Positions 12,301 through 24,300 of a stretch of DNA of 60,000 bases are shown here, one piece after another. Origin of the DNA: Apostichopus japonicus (taxonomy: Eukaryota; Echinodermata; Holothuroidea; Aspidochirotida; Stichopodidae); assembly GCF_037975245.1 (NCBI RefSeq), contig NC_092568.1:38954631-39014630 (forward strand), read 5' to 3'. Made by a program: the position numbers and the translations under genes. Position 1 is the stretch's first letter. Each line of letters opens with the position of its first letter. The notes below the pieces were generated by a model that saw nothing but the letters and a program-made list of their open reading frames with translations, was not told the DNA's origin and did no database searches.

Positions 12301-15300
12301 GCAAATTACATCAACTGTAGGGTTGTAACATAAAACTTGAAAACAAACTCTCAAGCTTTTCATAGTGTAGGCCTATTGTTTGAGCTATACTATTATGGTA
12401 AACATATTGGATTTTGCTGATCTGCAGTGCTATTACAAATGTCCACATATATTTTTAATACACATGAGTGGCTACATTATTTGTTGTTCTCTGTGTAATA
12501 CAGATCATCCAGTTATGGGAAGGGGATAGGAAAATGACTGACAGTGCAACCTTGAATGTTGAATACTGTACAGACATACAGTAGTTCTGTCATACTGCAG
12601 CATAACAACTATAACAGCTCAGTCAAAACTCTGTCAGAATTTGAGGCAATTTTACTTTTTGCTAGCTGCGTGCACTTAAGAGGAAAAACTGCCATGATGT
12701 AGATTTGCGGTACATTTACACTCCCTTCACATTGAAAAGATTGTGTGATTTCACATTGTCATGACTGACATCATCTTCTTGGAAGGAACCGAAGTTGGAA
12801 CTAATCTTTCTCGGTAAACTTAATAATTTGTGTCTTCATTGAACCATTGTTAATGGAAATGTATATTTAATAAAAAAAGGATATGACCAAGCTTTTGCAA
12901 ACTTTTGACACCTTCAATACTTTATGTAACCTATTAAATGTCTTGTTTATCTTTTGCCAGTACCTTGGAGCTGTCGAAGTCTCTGAATCAAGGGGCATGA
13001 GCGTGTGCGAGGAAGCAGCAAAGAGGCTTAGAGCGGTGAGTTCTAAATAATCTAGTAAGGTGGCAATGTGTGGCAGGTACATCATATTTAATTTCACATA
13101 TAACATGTACAAATGTATAATAAATATGCTGGCACCTACAGTTGACTCAGGTATTCTGTTAATGATCACCCACTAGATGCTATATTGTATCCCATCCTTT
13201 TAAGACATTTTAAAAGAAATTCATATACCAACTTGTGGATTGCCACCCCTCCTCACCTGCCACCCTTCCCTCATCCTTATATACTGTATTGCTACTTGTT
13301 TCAAGCAGTTTTGATTTGAATGAACCAGGGAGCTGATACTACTCTAACGGTTCGAGTACTACGTAGCAGCTTCCTGATTGAACACTACAAACCACAATAA
13401 GAGTAAAATGAACTGCAAAGTACACATTCTGGGAAACATTGTTTTGAAGCAACAAAAAGACTGTCTAAACCCTGTCTGTTGTCCTTGATGTGTCACCATT
13501 CCTTAGACATCTATAGATTATCCATTGAACCATGGATACTATTGAAGCAGTAACAATTAATAAACTGACATTCATCATATCCACCATGGTATGGTAGCAC
13601 TGTTGGCCTTATGTATCTTGATTGCTTGTTATTAATGCAATACAGAATTTTGTTGTGGGGGATATTTGTCACTAATTAAATGAAATATGAAATGTGGCAA
13701 TCTGCACATGAAGTGGATTTTGCACTTTATGTATCAAGTAATTGGTGGTGGAGCTCAATTTTTATTGCAAGGAGTTTGCACTTTTTCTTGATGTAATGTG
13801 TGATTGTGGCTGGTATGATCGTTAATATAAACTATATTATGACATATTGTGGAATGCTTTTGAAAAAGATTGAAGATGTGATGTCATACTGTATGCATAC
13901 ATGAGTAATACCTGAATTAATGCTATTTTCATGTGGGTATGTCAGGCAACAGAAGATCGAACTTGCATTGTGAGAGAATCTATGTGATCGTGGTGTGAGC
14001 GTTTGTTGTACAGTACTGTATATATATATTCTTTAGAATTAGCCTGAAGGTAACAATAAAATACCACAGAAGAATAAGAATATGTAGAAAATGTTGAATG
14101 CCATTTGATTATTTGTATTCCTTGTACATATGGTTTTCATCACATTGTGTAATGTATAATTTGTGAATGACACAATTGTAGTGAAGGATTGTATTCATTA
14201 ATATTTTAATATGTTTCTTCATTTAACTGTGTAATTAAGTTATAGGATTTTAATGTTGCAGGATGATTCAAACTATAACATTCTTAAACTGAGTACATCC
14301 CATATATTATGAGATTATAGAGTCTCTCAAGAAAAATCGTTAAAATATCATTATAGAGAAACTCAAGAAACATCATTATAGAAAAACATCATCATAGAGA
14401 AACTCAAGAAACATCTTTATAGATAAATATCATTATATAGAGAAACATCATTATAGAAAAACATCATTATAGAAAAACATCATTATAGAGAAACATTGTT
14501 ATAAAAAAAACTCAAGAAAGATCATTATAGAGAAACACCATTAGAGAAAAACAGAAAAAATCATGAAACATCATTATAGAGAAACATCATTATAGAGAAA
14601 CTCAAGAAACATCATTTTATAGAGAAACATCATTATAGTAAAACTCAAGAAACATCAGTATAGAGAAACATCATTATAGAGAACATCATAGAGAAACATT
14701 ATAAAACTCAGGAGCATCATTATAGAGAAACATCGTTAAAGATAAACTTGAGAAACATCATTACAGTATATTTATAAAGAAACATCATGATCTAGAGAAA
14801 CATCATCATAGAGAAACATCATTATAGAGAAACATAGAGAAACCCAAGAAACATCATAAATTATGAAGCTGATTTAATTCAAATCTACTATGTTAGAGTG
14901 AACAATGAGAATGTTGCATAAATATTCCTGATGATATGATGTACAGTAGCAAATGAAGTCACACAATTCACCCAGGGAGGTGTACATGTATGACAGACCT
15001 GGTGCCTTTTGATTTTTCACCTTTGAATACCAGCTACAGTATAGCCTGTCATTATGTATATGGGTTGATCGTATTCATTCAAACAACCCTGCATGCTAAA
15101 CTTCTCAAGTATAAACTTGCCACATTATCCAGATATTATAATAAGCATTTAGTTCCTCCTAGTATATGCCCCTGGACTGCCCCGTTTGTCCTGCGCTATA
15201 CCAATGTGCTCCAGATTATGTTGACAAGTTACTGGCTCTCCTGTCTGATTAATCGGTTTCTGCTCAAGAAGTTTCTCTAAAATGACGTCCGCTTTCACAG

Positions 15301-18300
15301 TTAGTCTGCTAAGATTTGTGAGGAAAAAAAAGAAAGGAATCAATACTGCAAAGCATGGCCAATTTACTTTTAATTTTCTCAAACTGTGTGTGTAGTGTCT
15401 GGCAAAAACCACCTCTGAATATGTTGATAGTGATAGACTTACTTTCTGCCCAGAGTCAATTAACTGCTCCTGTAATTGGAACAATTATTCATTGCTTCTG
15501 GCCTTCGTTACAAATGCAATGAGTGTTCATAACAGCGTGACCCAACTATGTAATGTAGTCGACATGCTAGTAGTTAGGCCTCAAATGCTTTCATCTCAGT
15601 CTCAGAAAGTTTATGCGAAGAACTTTATTGAACTTTAAATGCTTCATCTTTGCAAAGACTAACCAAGTGTTTGCCCAAAATTGTACAGAAGCTTTGTTTT
15701 TGCCATTAGCGGTAGGTGTGGTCTCTGATTGACTTTGGTTGCAAGGAAGTATACTAACTCAATCACATTCTCAAGATGCCCCGGTCAATTTTGAAGCATT
15801 AGGGGACAAATTGTTTTGGTTCCTTCCAGGTGACTCTTAACTTTTCCATTGCCATTACCGTTTCTTCAGTGCTATTCTTGATGTATGATGATAGTTGAGG
15901 ATTGGTCCCAAATGGTCTATTTATAATTACCGTAGCCTGTAAATCATGTACTACTTGAAGACCTGAATACATTATAAATAAAGAAAGTGTCAAAGTTGTC
16001 CAACATAAGATGTACAGAGCTTAAAATTGTTCTTGTAAATGTTAATGTTACCTGGATTTGATGCCATTCTGAGTAAAAATGTCTTTGCCCTCCCAAAACT
16101 TCATTTGTAATTTCAGAAACCTTTTTTACTTTTGTCAAAGATTTATGCATGTACGCATATATCAAAACTCTACTCAAATATTTTGACATAGGATAACATA
16201 GTCAGTTGATAGCCCTACATGAGTACATGTAGATCATGCCCCATCAGACTTTACAAGTAAATTTAATTTCCCAAAAGGATTTTGTGCATCATATACAGTA
16301 CTCTTCGATCAAGTTGGTATGCGACTGATGTAGGCCAAGTGATGTGACATTTATCCAAAGCTGTGCTTCCTAATTTTGATTCTGAAAATGCCCTTGTTTT
16401 GCTTAAATATATAGTGCATGCAATATTATTATTATATTAATGCAGCTCGTCACTACACACTGTGCAAACTGACTGTTTCATCATAGATAATCAACTCAGT
16501 TTCAATTAATATTCTCCTTGATTTAAAGGGAGATACTGCTTCAAAGACTACCAATTGTAAGTTAATTTTCAAGCACAGCTTGTAGGTTTTTTCAAAGTTT
16601 TAGTGGCACTGTTAATCAACTAATTGCATGATTCATACCATCTGACTTTGAATTTATTGTTCTTTTTTATCAAAACCTTGAAAGTCTGCCATTATTCTAC
16701 GTCCAATCAACCACTGACTAGAAAGTGCAGTGAATTACAAGATCATTCAAACAGCAAAAGAGAGATAGTGCGCAAGACTTAAGTGATATTCATTTCTGTT
16801 ATTTCAGCCAGCTGCAATTACAGACAGAAGCTACGAGCTGTCTGAGCTTTAAGCGTACCCCCCTGGGAGGATAATAAGTTACCATGGTGACTCACTAAAG
16901 CATCTTATTTGCTGCTTGTTTTTATGAAGTCATCGCTAGTAACTTCAATATTAGAATAAAGAGCAGGAAATTGTCAGAATGTCATCAATTACCTGCTTTC
17001 AACAAAGGATACATTTCCTTCTTCATCGTAAAATTATGGAGAAAGCTTTCTGTGACAAGATGATGGGTTTATTGGCCAATGTTATATAAGAAGACCAAAT
17101 ACCATGAATTATGAGTGTACCAGTTATAATATACAGTACAATATGTACATAAAGTAAAAGGTTAAGATTTTGAAAGATGTTAGGTTAACTAAAGTTAGCC
17201 TGCAGTTTGAAAGGTATTTTTGGAAGGTGCATGTTGCCTTAAAATGCAGAGCTACTGGTCAGTGTGTTATTAACAATATATACATATTTTAATGTGGCAA
17301 GTCTTCGTACTTTATGAATCTTGAAATATCTGACCAAGTTGATCTAAAGAATGCAGATAGAACAGCTAGGAGTCAAAGATAAATGACTGTTTATTGTCAG
17401 TCAGAAAAGCTCAGTCAGAAAAAGTCAGAAAAATTATTCAGTCAGAAAAGCTCAATATTGGAGGGTTACATTAAAGACTTAACCTGGAAAAAGGGTCTTT
17501 GTGCATGTAAAAGCAAATGACTGTTGACCCAGTTTTGTTTGTTTTTCCTCATTTTCCTCATTATGCAATTAAAAACAAAATCACGCAACTGTCCACGTCT
17601 TCATTACTGCAGCCTGACAGCATCTGTTGCTGTTTATGCTTGAAGACATACATGTACCAACACACTACATCACTTACTTAGCATTACTGTGCATTGTACT
17701 GTTGTATCTATTACATTATCATGATGACAATTCACACAGCTCTCTAGCATAAAATCATCTGAACCATAAATCTGTTGATTTATAGAAGTTTTAAATCATT
17801 CCCAGAAAGCAATATGCTTGTAGTTCTCCTATGTACTCAGACTTTTCAAGGTTATTCCAGCTGGATGATTTTGATAATTTATGATATTGTCAGAGTGATA
17901 TTACCTCTCCTTTTATATCATTGCAGAATCCCCAGCATAAGGTCAGAGCATTGCTCCAAGTCTCTGGTGATGCATTGCGAGTCGTGGCAGAAGAAGGGCA
18001 GGTAAGCTAAATGCTGATTTATTAAGTGTGCTTCAGTAAACACAAAATGACAAAGAAACTACTTGCATGGGGTGTTCATTGTGACAAGCATTAAAATGAT
18101 GGATGAATACAGTAAGTTACTGGTAGCCACATTAGTAGTGCACTTATATCATGCTCAGTGTAATAATGTGCAGTATGATAACATGTATGTAAGACTTAGC
18201 ATATATTTTAACAACCACCTGCCAGGTGCATTTCCCCAGTTTTATGTATTTTGAGTATCTAGAACATTATAAATATTCATATCATATCGAGATTGAAACT

Positions 18301-21300
18301 TCCTATGCAAAGCTTCATTGCTCTCACAAATTTTTATTCAAACATATCTAAGGGTCATCAGTATTGCTACCCCCTTCCTTCCCCCTCCTCCCCCTCCCCC
18401 ACAAATGTCTACATGTTAAAATAGGCTAGACATTTTCCATGGTGCTTTCCAGCCCCCTCACAATTATTCTCAGCCATTTGTGAGTGTTAAAATAGACAGT
18501 TAAATATCTCAGTGTGGATACCTACCTTTAAAGACCAACTATGGAGACTTTTCGATGAACATAAAATCCCACCATTTTTCATGTATGTAATCCTTAACTG
18601 ACTCCAATTACATTGCTGTAATTAACTTTACCAATTTCGGACGTTAAATAAGTGAAAAATGGAACTAAAAGTCAGCTTCTATTTCAGACATTCCTGAAAC
18701 ATTCCTAAGACATCAGGTGACCATGTGACGTCAACGTTTGTATACCTCACTCACAACTATACTTTTAGTGTGTAAAGTCGTATACTTGAGCTGCCAAAAA
18801 CATCAACGATATTACTCCTTTTTCCTCAAAATGCCACAATTCTGTGTTGTTGGAGGTTGCAGTTATACCTCATCCAACAAAAGCATCAGCTTTTTTAGAT
18901 TTCCGAGTAAAAGAACCGACGTAAAACGCCGCAGACTTTGGATCATTTTTTTGAGATCCACGCGGAAAGATTTTTCAGCACCCGGAGTATCTCATGCCCA
19001 TGAGTCCACATGCATGACCCTGCTTCTGTGTATGCTGCAAATGTCTCATTCTGTGAAAATTATATACTGTCGATAGCTGTGTCGGACCATGGTCGGACAT
19101 AGCTAATGTGAAATTGACCGTAAACACGCCCTGGACGTCCTTACATGTAACATTATATCACGCAATTGACAGTAATATATTTACTGTAAGAGATGACCGT
19201 ATATATATACCGTGCCAAGGGTATAGCATTGTTAGTACATGTACGGTAGTTAGTTACAACTCTCGCCGGCGTTGGCTCACAGCATGTGTAAATAGCCATG
19301 TTAGGATTTATCTATTTCATTTGTTGTATTCCAGTATCGTGAGTTCGTGATACATGTGTAATATTGTCCGTTCTGTTTATTCCGACATCTGCATGGTCCA
19401 AGGAGTTGAATAAAAACGGTAGTATGTAGCGATCGGACGTTTTATTTCGTTAGTGACTGTCTTGTGATTGTGGGATGTTAGTACTGGTCAAGGCCTGTTT
19501 CAACTAGACCTTACTCTATGGAATTACACAGACTCAGGGTAGTTTTTCGCCCAGGATTGAACAAGAAACGTGGATTAGGATATTCACTGCTAAATTTGTT
19601 TATTGACAGGATACTTTTTCTGTGTTTGTATACTTTTGGATATTAAAACGAGTAAGTACTATGTAAGTATATTGTACCGTACGGACCTATTGACGCTACG
19701 CCATGTAAAAGATGCCTCCATTTGAGTGGAAATTTTGCTAATAAAATAAGCAATTTAACTAAAATTTCTGCTTATAATTGTCTTAAAACTTGTTGTTAAC
19801 CTTCATGTGTTCTTGTTTTAAGCTAACAGCTTTTCAAACGCTCGAAATTGGAAGTCAAAAACAGTACAATTGTTCGCTATCTGTGTACAAACAGTGCCTA
19901 TATCAGCGTTTGATTTTCGCGGTATACAAACTTTGACGTCACACGGTGACCAGAGGCTCCTTTGGGTCAATCTCTGTTTTCAGACATTCCAGAGGTTCAT
20001 GTCACGTGACTACCCAAAATGTCCATTTTCGTGGTCGTTTTTGATGGGTTATAGTAGGTTTTCGAAGAATATTTTTTACACATGTTGATTATGGGTATGT
20101 AAACTCCTAAATTAATGGAAAATCTCAACAACAAAAATTGCCTCCATATTTGGTCTTTAAAGGAACGGTATAATATTTGCAAAAAAACATGAGCATGGGT
20201 GACCATTATTTGACTTTCTAACATATTTGGGGGCAATACTGTGACCTAATAGTCTGTTATGTTTGTAATGAGTAACCTAATGAGTAACCTAATGAGTGAC
20301 CTAATAGTTATGTTTGTAATGAGTAACTGCACAAAGGCATGAGTTGTTAAATCGTCCAAAAACTCTATCTGTCTCTCAACTCTTCATGAGTGGTATCCAT
20401 CATTAAAATTTAGAAGCTGAGCTAGCTTAAATCAAACCTGTAGGTAAATATAATGAATCATGTTGAAAGCTGCTTGTAACCAATAAATCATTAGTTTTCA
20501 CCATTTGAAAGGATTGCTGTTTTCCCTTACCTCAAAATGTCAAGCATGGTACAGTAGTTCAGTGCAAATGCTAGGCCAAAAAACTGTGCCCAGTGATTAA
20601 TATGTCTAGTATACATATGCTCATTATGCAAAATCACCAAATTACCATACAAGTAGAAAGATGAATGCCACTTTTGTATGCATACAGTATCTTATTTCAT
20701 TCCGTATATATATGAATAAAATTAACCATATGAATATAAAATGTCTAGTGCAAAATGTCAGTTACACTCAATAATTTCTTGGGATATTAATTAAAACTGT
20801 GGTATTAACCTTCTTCAGATTGTTAATTGAAATTATAGTCTAAATAAGGGAAGATGATTGGTTCTTGGCAATCTACTGTACTGGTTTTACTGCAATATGT
20901 CAGCTACATGTATGCTATTTTGAACTAATTGATATAGCTCCATTAATCAGTTTCATGACCTTAATGATGACCTCTAACGAATATACAATTCATCCTTGAT
21001 GCATCACTAAAAAAATGGCTTGGCCAGTGCTCTTTTAGGTGGTTCACATGATCTGAATACCAATGGAAACTAAATTTTCACTTCCATTATAAGCATCTTA
21101 GTACTGAATTTAATGACTGAATGAATACTCAGCTGTGAGTTGAATTGAACTGGACAATGGGACATAAACTTCAATTAACTAATTGCTGCTTTCCATATTT
21201 GTTAATATTTGGTGTGTTTGTACAGAGGAAACCTGAGCTAACTTGCAATGTGCAAAATAAATCATTTTGCAGAAATAAAAACTATATATACTGTCTGTGT

Positions 21301-24300
21301 CAACTATAAAACGTAAAAGGCTCACCAAATGAGACAATGTCCAGTAGACATGAGCCTGTGAACTGGGACTGTAACTTTACCATGCTGTTACAGCTAGTAT
21401 TACATGCCAAAGTACAGCAACAATTTATGCATATTAGATGATCAGTCAAATACTAGTTTTCATAATTTACAAGATATACAGTTTAAACCATAGACAGCAT
21501 ATCTTCAGAACATGGACACCTGGCAGATGTCAATTGTAGTCAACCTGTTCTTCAAAATTAGTGACATGTGTTTTCTTCAGCTCATGAGCCATACCAAGTA
21601 GAAGGAATTTCATCAAAAAGGGGGAAAAATCCACCTACTGTATATATATTTATTTAGCCTCAGGAACCTGCATGTTTTGTCTTAGCCTAGCTAGCTTGAT
21701 AAAAAAAATAGTGAAATCAAAATGTATATAGCCCATGTCCACGTAAAAAACCCAGATCTTGAAGTACCAAGTTAAGAGACGGGACTCTGGTGAAGACAAC
21801 GCCAACGTCAGATGCCGACTGATACAGTACATGTTTAGTCTTCTTTTCGGAAAGTTTACGTACAAGTGATGATCTCTTGAAAGAATGTCTCGGGAAGAAA
21901 TTCAAAACACTCAAATTCTTATAAATGCATGCTGTGGACGGGAAATTCTGGTTTTCAAGTGGTCCAAATAAATTCAATTTTTTGGCCGGGCACAGGCACT
22001 TCACAGGATGGTTCATTTTCAGCAAGTCTAAGTCATTATCTTCTACCCTCACATGGTTCAAGTGTCCATACGCAGCCCTCTTGTGCTTCAAAATAAGTGA
22101 CTTTTCTTCATTTTGAGTGCTTTTGGCCAAAGTGAATTCATGTAGAATTTCGTTTCCGTCAGTATATATGCTAAGTAGTACAGACATTAGTCATTTCCAA
22201 AGGGCATCTCCAAACATGGTTTTGTATGGAGGGGTTGGGAGGCATTTGTGTTTATCGGTATAAATAGTAACTGGTACTGTACATGTCATTGGTCAGTATT
22301 TTGGTGATATGTGTTTATTTAAGATTTCTGTCATTGTAAAGTAGGAATATTGGGAGGACTGCTATACACTATGTACATGCGTGCGTGTGTAGATTGATTA
22401 TTAGATCGCCAAGTAGAACCCTTGAAATGTTGAAGTATTCTTCAAATTTGTTCCATGACTTTGACTTCCCATCCATCTTTCTTACCCAACAGGCCCAACT
22501 TTACAGATTTAATCAATGTAATTTTGCTCTAAATTCTGTTTGTAAATTAATCAATTCAAATTACATCAGATCATGGAAAAACCAGGATGTTTTCTAATGT
22601 TAACCATGCAGTTAGAACTTAACATTGTTAACTATCCCTTCCTTTTTTCCCTTTCATATATTATTTACATGAGCAGTGAAAATAAAGACTGTGATGGATG
22701 ATATAGCCAAGGCCATTTTAAGTCATATAATTAGTAAATCCAGTGTTTTTTGGGGGTTTTGTTTTTCTGTGTCATCATTGGTAAACCCATCTCTAGTACA
22801 GAAGTTAAAGAATTTAATAAATCTAGAGAAAACCATCCCAAGTCAAATATATTTGGCTCAAGGACATCATTGATAGACTTGCTTACTGTAAGTCTTCATT
22901 TTTGTGTTTGATGGGAATGGAAAAACTGATATGAAAAGGTTTTAAACTTTAATAGAGCCGATTCAAGGTAGAACGTGTTTGAATATCACAAGTAAATTTC
23001 TATCGATCACCTTGACCAATATTCATGGTTAGGTTTGCTTCTCATTCAAGTGCCAGCCTGTAAGGCAAGACGGAATTTACTGAACAGGATTGCAAGGTCT
23101 GTTACCATGATCAATGAACAATTTGGTATTTAATACTTAATATGTCAATATTGATAATCCATCGCTAGAGATACTGTGTGAGGAACTACAAAAACAAGAA
23201 GGCAAATAACCGACACAGGACTGGTACTAAAAAACAAGAAAACAAGCACAAAAACAAAAACAAAAACAAGAAAACACAAAACGATTAAAACTAATAAATT
23301 GTCAACTTTACTCTGTAAATCATCTAATGACAGCATCCAATGATTAACTCAATACTACAGTAGAGCAGACTGTTGTTGACAAAGCCTGTGTTGACTGCTC
23401 ATATTAATTCATATTTCTTCCTATTTCTCCTCTCCCACACCAAATTACAAGGCTGTAAAATGCAGCATGTTTGAGCATGTTGTTCATATCCTGTCTGAAA
23501 AATTCTGTCAGTAAATTTTCAAAATTCTTCTCTTTGCTCAGTTTTTGCTGGATTAAATTTAAATATTTCTGACATTGATGTGTTTGTTGGGAGATCTAAA
23601 ATTGATTGTTTGAATACAAAATGCATTCATAGCTCTGTTAAATTTAGTAAAATTATGTATAAAGCAGTAAAATCCCAGAGATGCGATTGAAATTTTGATT
23701 TATGTTTTTATTATTATAATGACAATTTGAATGTTGGCTTTAATACAGTAGATCTTTTTCCAAACCATTCTGTCCCTGATTAACTACAAGCAGAAACTTA
23801 ACTTTCCTTTTCTTCTCTGCATCTTTCCAGGGTTTGCTTGTGGACCAAACCATTGAGAAGGTTTCATTCTGCGCTCCAGACAGGAACGATGACCGTGGTT
23901 TTGCGTACATTAGTAGGGATGGAACAACAAGAAGGTGGCTTTGCCACTGCTTCTTAGCTCTCAAAGAACCGGTAAGAATCCTCAAACAATGACAGTTATT
24001 ACTTAAACAAGACTGGAAGCAGTCACCCTGTCTGGCTGAGTATTGAAAACGGTTGTCTTTGCAATTTCATGTCTGTGTGCTGTAGAGTATTTCATTGACC
24101 GTTTCGCAGCTTGAAAATCTTATGTTGTCTTCTGGTTAAATATTGCAAAAATTGATTTGCATTCAAGAGTACACATGAATGTACATTCAAGAGTACACAT
24201 GAATGTGCATTCAAGAATACACATGAATGTACATACAAGAGAACACATGAATGTACATACAAGAGTACACATGAATATACATACAAGAGTACACATGAAT

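Larger units (their letters stand above)
13036..17926 (+). other. numb: Numb intron 2 (4.9 kb)
   Basis: Bounded by GTGAGT and TCATTGCAG. It holds a hairpin repeat (13323-13379), an 18-to-25-bp A-rich minisatellite (14323-14858) and a small AGTCAGAAAA cluster at about 17395-17455. The open frames at 14990-15484 on both strands do not match a known family. Confidence 0.85.
18002..23830 (+). other. numb: Numb intron 3 (5.8 kb)
   Basis: Bounded by GTAAGC and CTTTCCAG. It contains the THAP-bearing TTAA element (18532-20156), a dispersed repeat just to its right (20191-20252), a GAGTAACCTAAT short tandem cluster at about 20240-20330, and a 156-codon antisense open frame (21717-22187). Confidence 0.85.

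Noticed and set aside
14323-14858. Possible CRISPR-like array of regularly spaced repeats
   Set aside because: Spacers are themselves repeat variants and unit length varies; the genome is animal. It is a minisatellite.
15149-15484. Minus-strand exon pair with a GTAAGT donor near 15440
   Set aside because: The candidate second exon is out of phase with the donor and no acceptor restores the frame; no homology recognised.
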